Origin: Homarus americanus
Taxonomy: Eukaryota > Arthropoda > Malacostraca > Decapoda > Nephropidae
Assembly (NCBI RefSeq): GCF_018991925.1
Contig: NW_024738608.1
Location: 2,162,187 to 2,226,186 of the forward strand
DNA: 64,000 bases
Direction: 5' to 3'
Part shown: positions 1 to 11,100 of the stretch, one piece after another
Position numbering within the stretch: the stretch's first letter is position 1
Layout of the letters: the number at the start of each line of letters is the position of its first letter
Translations under genes and position numbers: made by a program
Notes under the pieces: model-generated
The model's input: the letters and a program-made list of their open reading frames with translations, nothing else
Database searches by the model: none
What the model was told of the DNA's origin: nothing

Positions 1-541
1 CTTGTTCCCTCCCAGGAACTTCCCAACGGGGTGGCCATGGCAGAAATGTCTCCAGGCCATTTAATCCTTGCAGACCTCACTTGGTCTCTCAAGCACTCTT
101 CCTCTCCTTCCCGCTCTCTCTTCAACAAACACTCTTCTCCCAGGTGGCAATTGGTCTACCCCTCACCACATTCTCCTCTCTTGCTATCATAATTTTTTTT
201 TTTTTTTTATCATCCTGTCTTCACGCATCCTCGGTACATGTCCATACCTCCTTGAATGTGAATTGAATTGAACAGTTTATTTAGCAAGAAAAACACAGAT
301 ACTGAGTGGATAATAATAGCAATATTAACATGGCTGAGCCACTTGAGAACCTGAGCTCTCCTGTAGGCACCTGATATATGCAGTACTGTACATTTATCTC
401 AAGGAAGTATTATGTAACATTTAGTAACATCTGGGATAGTACACATAGCATGGTGGTAATAAGAACATCTCAGGATGTTACCACGGTTATCACTTCAATA
501 TATATTTATTTCATTTAATAATTTTTTTTTTATTACAAGTA
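1..541. other. No recognisable gene; T-rich intergenic or CYC1 upstream sequence
   Basis: This stretch lies upstream of the first visible CYC1 exon. It contains poly-T runs near 190-208 and 523-532 and a pyrimidine-rich segment at 85-140, but no open frame that resembles a known protein. The missing 5' exon of CYC1 could lie here or before the window; no ATG exon with a matching phase and a good donor was found. Confidence 0.4.
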
Positions 542-1187
542 CAGCAAAAGTCCAAAAATCCGGATGCCAGAAATCCGGACCACCCGAGAATCCGGACTTT
601 TCGAAAACTCAATTTTTTTTTTTTTTTTTTAGCTGTCTTTTGTGTGTATGTGTGCATGCGTGAGCGCCACAGCTGCACAGCGACAACAAGCGACCACGTG
701 GTCACCACTTTAAAACGAGCAATCAAACTGTGACAACGTATGTAATTTTGAGTCCTACTCTTAACATTTACAGAGTACTGTACAAGCCCATAATAATGGC
801 TCCTAAAGTAGATAAACTTCGTTGTGCGAAGAGAAAGAAGAACACGTTGAAATTGAATGACAAACTTGAAATAATTAAGAAACTAGAATGTGGTGTGAGC
901 AATACTGTAATAAGGGAAACATACGACATTGGAAAGTCTACAATTTATGATATAAAACAGGCAAAGAATAAAATTCTAGAATTCACAGCTTTTTCTTTAA
1001 AAATGCTCATTTTGATAAATGAAACATGCTATCTTTGCTAATGAATAATTTATCAAAATGTACCTGTTCATCACTTTTTTATTCCTCCTTAAATTTGAAT
1101 TTTAAAAGTACTGCCTGAGAATCCGGAAAATCCGAAAATCTGGACCGACCCAATCCCAAAGCAGTCCGGATTTTTGGACTTCTACTG
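542..1187 (+). mobile_element. Non-autonomous Tigger/pogo-type element, TIR with TA duplication
   Basis: The element is bounded by inverted repeats reading CAGCAAAAGTCCAAAAATCC on the left and its complement, ending GGACTTCTACTG, on the right, with TA on each side (540-541 and 1188-1189). At 646 bp it is far shorter than an autonomous Tigger and keeps only a piece of the transposase N-terminus (796-1041). Confidence 0.8.
796..1041 (+). pseudogene. Tigger/pogo transposase N-terminal fragment (CENP-B-like HTH)
   Basis: The reading frame from the ATG at 796 begins MAPKVDKLRCAKRKK and continues through a pogo-type helix-turn-helix with the pattern LNDKLEIIKKLE, followed by YDIGKSTIYDIK. The homology stops at about 984 and the frame then runs into element tail sequence and a stop. 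In the family this N-terminal domain binds the transposon ends. The catalytic domain is absent, so this is a relic. Confidence 0.75.
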
Positions 1188-1396
1188 TATGTACATAAAT
1201 TACAGTGGAATTGAAAAACAAATATAATGGGGAAGCAGTACAACATGGGTTGTACAGTATTAAGGTTGAACAAGAGGACAGAGCTGTCAGGATAATGACT
1301 AGTTGGCAAATATATTTATTGCAATGGTAATTTCTTATCTATTTACATGATAATTTCCGATAAAACGGTTTGAATCCTGGCTGGTGAGGTCTTGAT

Positions 1397-1419
1397 TGTA
1401 TATATATATATATATGTAT

Positions 1420-1514
<95 letters not shown>

Positions 1515-1552
1515 TGTATGTATGTATGTATGTATGTATGTATGTATGTATG

Positions 1553-1642
<90 letters not shown>
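1397..1642. repeat. Compound microsatellite (TA)n-(TATG)n-(TA)n
   Basis: About 65 bp of TA are followed by roughly 70 bp of TATG repeats (1487-1557) and about 85 bp of TA. It abuts the left end of the TIR element starting at 1643, as often happens when Tigger elements insert at TA. The long YIYIYI and YVCMYV open frames over it are artefacts. Confidence 0.95.
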
Positions 1643-1648
<6 letters not shown>

Positions 1649-2013
1649 ATGAGACCCCGACTTACTACGGGGTTAGGGACCCAAATCCAGGTCAGAAAGT
1701 CTGTTTTTTTTTTTTTTTTTAAATAAAAATCTACAATGAAATACAGTACAGTAAAAGTAATGAGGAATGGATACAGTACAGTGAAAGTAATAAATAATAA
1801 GGAATGGATACAGTGTGACTGAGCACTTACCTTTAATGTAGTCTGCTGAATGCACATGGGGCCCCCATAATTTTATAATTATACATGGAGACTACATTAA
1901 CTGGAAACGTTTCGGTATAGAAAATGCGTGCGTCATTTGGGAAATTTTTTTTTTTTTAATAAAAAATCTGCGGCGGTCGTAAGTCGTAGCAGTCGTAAGT
2001 CGGGGTCTAGCTG
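1643..2013. mobile_element. Short Tigger derivative of the 28584-30936 family
   Basis: The right end GTCGTAAGTCGGGGTCTAG and the left end GAGACCCCGACTTAC form inverted repeats, with TA outside (1641-1642 and 2014-2015). The interior matches both ends of the full-length element at 28584-30936: the segments reading GGGACCCAAATCCAGGTC, ATGAGGAATGGATACAGT and AAACGTTTCGGTATAGAAAA are shared. It is therefore an internal-deletion derivative of that autonomous element and carries no transposase. Confidence 0.85.
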
Positions 2014-2196
2014 TATATATATATATATTATATGCATCAATAGGTACGGTTTAGGAAACGGAAATTATTCTGACAGCTCCGACACCTTAAAAATTGGCAC
2101 TGCAACACTGATTACAGCAGCTCTAATGGGGTACTGTGCAGGTATTCACATTTGTCTTGTAGCTCATTGTACTTTATTAATTTTCCTTTTATACAG

Positions 2197-5100
2197 CCGA
2201 GAGTGAAGTTTTCAACACTGAGAGAGATGGCAGCAACACGAAAAGCTGTAAGTGTTTGAAATATTTTGTTATAGATTCATAAATACATTACAGGTATTGC
2301 TGATCATTTATGCATAAAGTAGTGAGAGATTGGATATAACACCTGTTCATAAGTAATTCTGTACATAATTTGGTGATGCAATATAGAGGTTTTGTTGTAA
2401 AGATTTATCAGTATTTTTAAGGAACCAGCATTGATTTTGATTCTGGTAATATTTCTAGGATCAAATTTCAGGTTTTGGCAGCTATGGGTGTGCTAGGAGG
2501 GGGTGCTGCTGGAGTGGCTTATGCCCTCAATGAGTCAGTGAAGGCCTCAGAACTTGAGCTACACACCTCTCATTTCCCCTGGCCCCACGATGGCATATTT
2601 TCCTCCTTTGACCATGCATCCATTCGCCGTGGCTATGAGGTGAGTTATATTTGGTCATATTTATTGTGTGATTTTTATCCCAAAGTGAGTATGCAGTGGG
2701 GGGCCTTGCTTTGAAGAAATAGCAAAGTATCCAGTTTAAATGCACAGTTTCAGATTGGAGGGTCAGTCGATTCATAGTTTTTTGTTTCTCGTTTGTGATG
2801 GAATACGTCACGTTATCTTCAGATCCCAGGTGTGACTGGGAGAGCTGGTTAGCTATACCAGTACTCATTGCCACTGTTTTGGGCAGTAAGGTGGGTGCTG
2901 TTGAGAGAGATGTGCTGGAAACCTGAATCACTCATTTGCACCCCCCTCAACCTTAGGATGCAGTCCTTGTTTTATCATATGTTACTTATTTGTTGGCAGG
3001 TGTACAAGAATGTGTGTGCTGCTTGCCACTCCATGAAGTACATCGCCTTCCGTAACCTGATTGGTGTTTCCCACACGGAAGCAGAAGCAAAGGAAGAAGC
3101 CCTGGGTGTACAGGTATTTTTTATATACTGTACGTACTGTGAAAAGGCCTGCAGAATCTATCAATTATCCACTAGTCCAACAGGCCAGAAGTGATTGAAT
3201 GAAAATTTAGTTTTAAAACATTAGTAAGTGACAATAAATTTATTGGAATTGGAAGCAACTGCTATAATTATTACAACTACCAGGTACAGTATAAACCCAG
3301 AGTACTGGAGTACAGTAATTAAGCCACAGCAATGTCATTAATCAGACGGAATCCATTATTCAGACGTCCATATTAGTAGGGAGGCACAACTGTTCAAACT
3401 AATAGCCTGGATATTACACTAACATAGATTGGATTATTTAATCTCCTAATAAATTACCGTATTTGCCGGCGTATAAGACGCATTTAATTTATTTTTTAAA
3501 TGTATCCCAAATTACCCTGTGTCTAATGCACCCATATTATGGATGGGAGGCCGAGCGCCGTAGGCGGGGATGCCTAGCTAGGGGGTCTGGGACGAGCAGT
3601 AATCCACCAAGCACAAAAATTGTTGCTATTAATAAAATACTGAAAAATAAGCCAAAATATCACACTTACGGCAAATGTGCCAGACGTAAATAATGGCTTA
3701 ATTGGCTTAACAGCAGAGGGAAGCTCACATGATGTCACTGTACCTCCTTCCCCAGCATACGTAACCCACACCAGATACATGTCTTACATTAATTATTTAA
3801 CGACTGTGTTATCTTAAAGAAACAGTTGTTTATTATCTAAATGAAAAATGCCCCTACAAAGATTAAACAAGCCACACAGCTGCTCTGATCAGAGGTAGAG
3901 TTGAGTTACTATAATGTTACTAGATATGATTACCAACTTGACTCCAGTATCGTATATTGTATTTACATGCACAAAATCATATGTTTTCCCCTACAAAACC
4001 ACTTTAAAATCACTTTCAATAATTGTATGATGAAACATACAAAAAAAATTTCCACAAAATATCCTTGTAAAATAGGGGGTGCGTCTTATATGCCGGCAAA
4101 TACGGTAGTTCAAGAAGCTTTCAGAGCCGCAGAGAAGATTTTTAAGGTTCCCGAGTCCTGACGAATGTGTATGATGTGGATGTGTACAGTATATCGTATA
4201 TACTTGAGTACAGTATGATTTTATTATCAAATTTTCATGCAAAAAGTTAGGGATCAAACTATAAGTGTATAGTATTTTTGAGGGGTTAAAATTCATTCAT
4301 TCCATGGGTCATTTACATTACGGTGAACAACAGCTACCCAGGACATGCTTACTGCACTGTGGGGTGTTATGGTAATTTTTAACTCGGTGTTGGTTAGCTA
4401 TACAGTGGTCCCTCGTTTTGTTCCAGAAGGTCGTTCGTTAACCGAAACCATTGTTTCAATGGGATATTTGGTAATTGGTTCCAGCTCACAGAAAAGTATA
4501 TACAAAGTAAAGCCAAAAATGCTTAAAGTCAGAAACACTCCTAAAATTCCCCTAAATCGCCCTTAAATCACTATATATATCGTACATTAGAACTCTTAAA
4601 TCACTACTGTAATGTGATACAGGTGATTAATTTTATCTCGTGTGCAAAATATATGACGTGTATGTTCAAATTATTCGCTGTCTTGCAAGGATTTCAGCAA
4701 TGCATATTATATTCTCCTAATTTTAGTCAGAGATATTATATAAGATAAGCCTAAAGAAAACACGAAACTTTTGTCTGGGAAGGCAGGTGGTAGGGCGGGA
4801 GCCAGTGAGTGTGGGAAGAGGAGGTGAGGTGTATTTTGATTGACAGATAGTGTCTGGTGAAGTATAATTTGTTTATTTACTGGAGATTTTTGTTTTTAGC
4901 TTATAAAATTCATAGAAATTACCCTGGCAGAATATAATTTACATTGCTGGAATTCTTATAAGATAGTGATTAATTTGAATATAAACAAGCTAAAATTTGC
5001 ATTAGACATACAAATTTTAGATCTAATTTAAGAATTTTATTATAGAGAGCAAAAATTTTATCTTTTGTGCAAAATATATGACGTTTATATTTAAATTATT

Positions 5101-8100
5101 CGCTGTCGTGCAAGGAATCCAGTAATGCCAATTATATTCTCCTAACATTAGTCTGAGGTATTATTTATTATTAAACCTGTGAGCCTAGTGCTTTTCCCCA
5201 AACATTTCTCGGGAAGAGGAAGTTCAGTGACAGTTAGTGGGAAGGTCTGGTAAAGTATTTTATTTATTTATTTAATATTGCTCATAAAATTTTATATAAA
5301 TAACCGGCCAGAATTTAATTTACATTGCTGGAATTCTTATAAGATAGTGATTAATTTGAATATAAACAAGCTATAATTTGCAATAAACATTCAAATTTTA
5401 GATCTAATTTAAGAATTTTATTAGAGCAAAAATTTTGTCTTTTGTGCAAAATATATGACGTTTATATTAAAGTTATTCGCTGTCTTGCAATGATTCCAGC
5501 AATACCAATTATATTCTCGTAACTTTAGTCTGAGATATTATATATGATTAAACCTGTAAGCCTAGTGCTTTTCCCCCATACGTTTCTTGGGAAGGTGGGG
5601 GGTAGGGAGGGGGGGACAGTGACACGTTTGACAGTTGGCACCTGTGGTGTGAAGTATTTAAGTGTTAATTTATGTCCTTTAGATTGAGTTTTTGTTTTTT
5701 TGCTTATAAAATTTAATAGAAGTGACCGGGGTGAATTCAATTTGCATTGCTGGAATTCTTATAAGATGGTGATTAATTTGAATGTAAACAGAAGAGATCA
5801 CTGAATTGGCTGAGTACCTCATCAGCTGATGTTCAAAACAAAATGTGATATTCGTAAGGATTTTGTTAATCGAATTTTTTTTCGTTAACCGAATTGAAGA
5901 TTTTTATGGAAGGTAATTCGTTAACCGAGGGACCACTGTATGTAAAAAAAAATACACATGGTTAGTTACATACATGCACAAACAATCCTACAAACATAAT
6001 GTGAAAAAAAAAGTACTGTGTACTGTACTTTAAAAGAAATAATTATGCATGGCATCTGTTAAATTTTTATTTTGCTTTTCCTTTATGGTTTTAACTGCAT
6101 TTTTTTCATGTTAATTGTATACAATTGTTGTTTGAACTACATAAGAAAGGTAGGTGGTATGGTTTATAAACTTTTGGCAATTTATGCATAATGGTCACAG
6201 TAAAATAAAAAAAGCATCACCAATACCTTGTAAGAATGTTTGTTTTCTATTCTCTTATTCAATATTTTTAGATTCCTGATGGTCCTGATGATGAAGGTCA
6301 TATGTTTGAGAGGCCAGGCAAGCTATCTGACTATTTCCCTAATCCCTATGTCAATGACGAAGCTGCCCGTGCTGCCAACAATGGTGCTTTGCCTCCAGAT
6401 CTGTCTTACATCACATCAGCCAGACACGGTGGAGAGGTATGTTAGTAATTTAGTTCTTCGTTCCAAACTGTGGAGACCTTAACCCGTTAACTGCGGTAGA
6501 GTGATTTGCCGATCAACCCCCCAGTGCGCAAAAAAGCGTGTATTGTTTTTACCTGAATATCATTTGAACTCTTGTGGATTAAAAGATAGTTCAGTACATT
6601 ATGTCGAAAAATGTAGAAACCAAATACGAGTCCATTACTTACATTAGTTTGGCCGCCAGTTTCATGGGGTTGAAAAGGGATTCTAACCTCTCTTGCTTAC
6701 CCCAACACTTGACTTATTCGACAGTTTCACTGAAAGTAATTACAATATAGTTGAAGCTTTCAACATCACTCAATGGATCTTGAATATTTCAGTGATAAGT
6801 AGGTACATCTAACTTTAACACATTCGCATTCATTCATAATTTTAAATATGTACAGGCAAACCTCGATAAATGATGGGGTTAGGTTCATGAAAAATCCATC
6901 GCTAAGTGAAATATTGTAGATAGGGAGCATTATAGCATGGGGTTCAATGGGATACATTCTCAGCAGTCCCCAAGCACACATGTATCACCGACAAAAAAAT
7001 TCCTATGCCTATAAAATCAATAGAATACAGTTAAACAACACTCACCACATCGTGAAAAAATAAGCCTGGTCATCATCACATGCCCTTTTGAGTCTAAGGT
7101 GGAGTGGAGACATCATTCTGACTCCCACATAGCCTCTGGGGAGTCTCATGCTGCTTCACAGTGTCAAGCTTCACCTCAGAGACACGGTTGTCTTGGATGC
7201 CTTGGTTTTCCCAGACGTTTCTAAAGTTACACTGCTCACTTCACAACCACAAGAACAGACCAAAAGCACTTGTCACAAAAACAGAGCGAACAATGAAAGC
7301 GGCTGACACTGCTCACATCCTTCTCACAGCAACAGAGACGAAGTACTTTAGTCACAGCAACACAGAAAATATTGCTTCACAGTCACTATGAAATTATCTG
7401 TACATTGTACAGTATCGTTCAAGATTCTTCGAACACTTCTGGAGACAGCTGGCAACTCAGTCCGTTTATTTACTATAGTACGTAGTATAATATAATACGA
7501 AACGACAAAGCCCAACCCCTAATTAAGCAACAGGGAACTAAGTAACCGATAACCTTTTACATTCATTCATAATTTTTACTATGTACTATAGTAAACAAAC
7601 GGCCATGAGTTACCAGCTGTCTCCAGCAGTGTTAGAAGAATCTTGAACAAGACTGTACATTGTACAGGTACTTTCATGGTGACTGAAGCAATATTTTCTG
7701 TGTTGCTGTGACTAAGGTACAGTCAACCCTCAATTTACGCAGTTAATTCAACCCTCGGCGGCCCGCGTAAAGTGAACAACATAACATATGGGATTAATTG
7801 AAATAGAGACCGGGCCGACCCCCAAACTCCACTTTTTGACGACACACAACTATGTTGTAGTAAAAATATTATCTTAACTTTATGATGGTATGCACACACA
7901 ATTAATATAGAAGAGGTTAGGTTAGGAAAAATAAAGGTTGGGGTTAACACTTACGTTAGTAGAAGAGATGGGTCGGCGTACGGGAATGGAGGCTGGTTCC
8001 GCGGCAGAGGGCAGACTACTGGCCCTCAGGTGAGTCACCATCACTGTCATCCACACTTGTCAGGGCCTCCCTGACAAATCCCTTGAAGTCATCATCACTG

Positions 8101-11100
8101 TTTCTACCTCTGTCACTATCACTGGCTTGGGCTGGCTGTAGTGGGTTGCGGGCGAAGAACTCTGTTATGCTTTGCTGACGGCTGGTGTTTATGTTGTCGT
8201 GATAAACCTTGATGTCGGGCTCCATAGTCTGCAACAGCTGGGTAGTGAAGATTTCATACCTGTTTGCGTCAGGGGCGTCGGAAAGGAGGAGCTTGACTTT
8301 CTCGATACACTCGATGGCACCCCTAACATTACTATGGGATAAGCGGTGTTGTTCTTGGGATGACGCACCACCTGCCTCTTCACTGACGTCATCATCATCT
8401 ACCATCTCGTCGGTAGTCACATCAGGATCCCTTATCACCTCCAGGATGTCGTCGTTGGTGGTCTCGGAGAAGCCTGCAGCTGTAACACTTTGCGCAGCTT
8501 CTCTGGCAAGGTCCACTGCTACTGCAACAGTCTGAACCTCACCAGTCACAGATTGACTCTGCCTAACGGCCGGAATGCCTTGCAACACATGTCTCCATGC
8601 GTGACGAACAGTTGCTACAGACAGCTGATCCCATGCCTCCACCAAGAAGTCCACAGCTTTCATGATGTTGAATATTCTCCAGAATTGTTTTAAAAGTACT
8701 TGTTGCTCTGCCAACTGTTGATCCTCGTCGTCTTCGCTCTTGCTATCGGTGGTGGTGTCACTCAGGTTACGCAACTCTTCCCTGGTGTTGGTGTAGTCGT
8801 TCAGGAGCTTGAATTTTTTAGTAGAGAATGCAGCTTTTACATTACAGATTAACTCTTGGTCCATGGGCTGTAATATAGACGTAGTGTTGGGAGGAAGGAA
8901 GACCACTTTTACGTTGGGGTGACGATCTAACAGTAGGGGTGAGTGTCCTGGTGCATTGTCCAGCAGCAACAAAATCTTGAATGGCACATTCTGTTGCTCA
9001 CAGAATTTCTTCACATCGGGAACGAAACAGTCATCAAACCAGGAGAGGGACAGTGTAGAGAATATCCACGCCTTACGTGCGGTCAGCCAGTGGACATTTA
9101 GCTTGGTCATGTCCATGCTCTTTTAGGCTTGCGTGCTGTGTGGATCACCGATAACTTGAGCTTACAGGTACTGGAGGCATTGGTGGTAAACCGGACGGTG
9201 ATGCGCTCCTTCTGCAACTTCCGGCCCCGAATCTTGCTGGCATTCTTCACAACGAAGGTCTCACGTAAAAACGGAGGAAATTCCCTAGCCGCAACACAGT
9301 CAGCACTAGCTTCTTCACCACCAATGTTGATATTGGTGATCTTGTTTCTCTTCTTAAACCTCTGTAACCACCCAGAGGAAGTATTAAAGGGTTTGGGCTC
9401 TGTAATTCCCATTTTTCGTGACACTGCAGCATAGTTCACGTGCGTACTCCTTAACTGAGTGCGTGTCCACCGCCATGTTCCGTCGCGCCTGACGCACCAA
9501 GTAGCTCACAAGTAATTTTTCCGTCTTGAGAAGCACCTGGTTGTGGAAATACTTGATCATAGAAGCACCTGTAGACTTTGTGATGTTCATGTGCTCCTTT
9601 ATCTTGGCTGCATCCTTCTTTATCGTCCGGATGGTAGATTCGTTCACACCATGCGGGCCCGCCTAATCAACCTGTCTTGTTCCTTTCTCCAACTCTTGGA
9701 TGATCTTGTACTTCACCTCGTAGCTTAAGTAACGTCGTGTCTTCTTTGGCTTAGGGCGGCTGGGTCCAGGTAAGGAAAGGTTTCTCTCTGGGGGCGGTGG
9801 TCCGGCGGAAGCCATTTTACCGAACAATGGATGCACTATTACACGGTGTGGCCTGGAGGGATGAAACTGCCGCGGCTAGGTCAAGCGTCGTCTTTCCTCC
9901 CTCCCTCCCCCCCCCGGGTGGACACGTCATATTACTTTAAACCAATTACAGCTAGCAGCGGAGGGAGGTAGGGATGCATGGCCAATCACAGTCCGATACG
10001 TCATATGATGTCACTGATAACGCAAGAGACATGCACTGCGCAACCTTACCGCGCGGCTTGCCCAGGCGGAGGCGGGAGGGGCGAATCTAAAAATAGCGTA
10101 GAGCCAGACACACTCCACGTAAAGGGGTACACGCACCGCGGAATGTGAGCATTCCGGTTTCGGCAGGGTACCGCGTAAACGTGGAATGTGGGACCGCGTA
10201 AAGCGAGGGTTGACTGTACTTCGTCTCTGTTGTTGTGAGAAGGATGTGAGCAGTGTCAGCCGCTTTCATTGTTCGCTCTGTTTTTGTGACAAGTGCTTTT
10301 GGTCTGTTCTTGTGGCTGTGAAGTGAGCAGTGTAACTTTGGAAATGTCTGGGTAGACCAAGGCATCCAAGACTGTACATACAAATAAAAATGATGAACAA
10401 TAATCATGGAGCTACGCGATGGCGGGTGATGCAATTGACAAAGTACCAAGCGTAGAACTGTAATGCGCGGGTTGGCTGTGTGGCGGCTCGCAGGTAGGTA
10501 TTACCGCGAGAGATGAGTGGTCAAAGGGTTAAATATTGTTTCCATAAAAATGTTACTGGCTTGACATAGATAATTATAATTGCATTGCTGGAATTCTTGC
10601 AAGACAGCAATTAATTTGCATATATACAACCCATACTTTGCACTAGAGATAAAAAAGTTTTCCAACCAATGGATATTGTTAAAGCAATTTTTTTTAATGG
10701 TATATAATGAGGTGGGCTTAATTCATGACCATCATTAAAGTGGAATATCGCTGAACGAGACGTCGTTTATCGAGGTTTACTTGTCTCAGTGGGGGGACTC
10801 AAGAAACTGCTGAGTGTAAACATCCCATACTTGACCCTGTGAGTTAAAAAAAATATCAACTCAATGCATTGAAAAAGATCTGAATTTCAAAATGTGTTGC
10901 ACTCCACATACTGCTACTTAAGAAGATATAATATAAAACTATAAAATAAGAAAAATGAAGAGCTTGGGTGTCTGTGTATCAATTTTATCGTGGTAATAAA
11001 TATACTGTAGTAGCTTATGCAGTATTCAAACTTAAAATTTTTTAGATGATTTGGGAGGAATTTTTATTTTGTATTATTTCATTTTGGTGCCAATTAGTTG

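Larger units (their letters stand above)
6853..10783. mobile_element. Palindromic TIR element in CYC1 intron 4, split by a nested Tigger
   Basis: The outer ends read CAGGCAAACCTCGATAAA and TTTATCGAGGTTTACTTG. The inner parts form a long inverted repeat: about 7171-7500 matches the complement of 7560-7718 plus 10219-10375, with the right arm interrupted exactly at 7720-10216 by another transposon. With the insert removed, the host is about 1.4 kb and largely self-complementary in its middle. The left flank has TA; the right flank is TC, so the duplication has decayed. Confidence 0.75.

Noticed and set aside
37..141. Frame MAEMSPGHLILADL as a CYC1 transit peptide
   Set aside because: The donor after it (CAG|GTGGCA) is weak and the phase does not fit the next exon. 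The sequence is also acidic at its start.
1339..1857. Open frames rich in Tyr-Ile, Tyr-Val-Cys-Met or Tyr-Thr-His
   Set aside because: They are translations of (TA)n and (TATG)n. The same applies to 30900-31226 and 42003-42275.
2077..2141. Possible upstream CYC1 exon ending CTGTGCAG|GTATTC
   Set aside because: The phase needed to join 2197 gives an in-frame TAA, and the open frame in this stretch would shift the CYC1 reading frame.
8209..8535. + strand frame of 108 codons opposite the transposase
   Set aside because: It is the antisense shadow of the Tigger transposase pseudogene, as are the + strand frames at 9129-9434 and 29202-29939.
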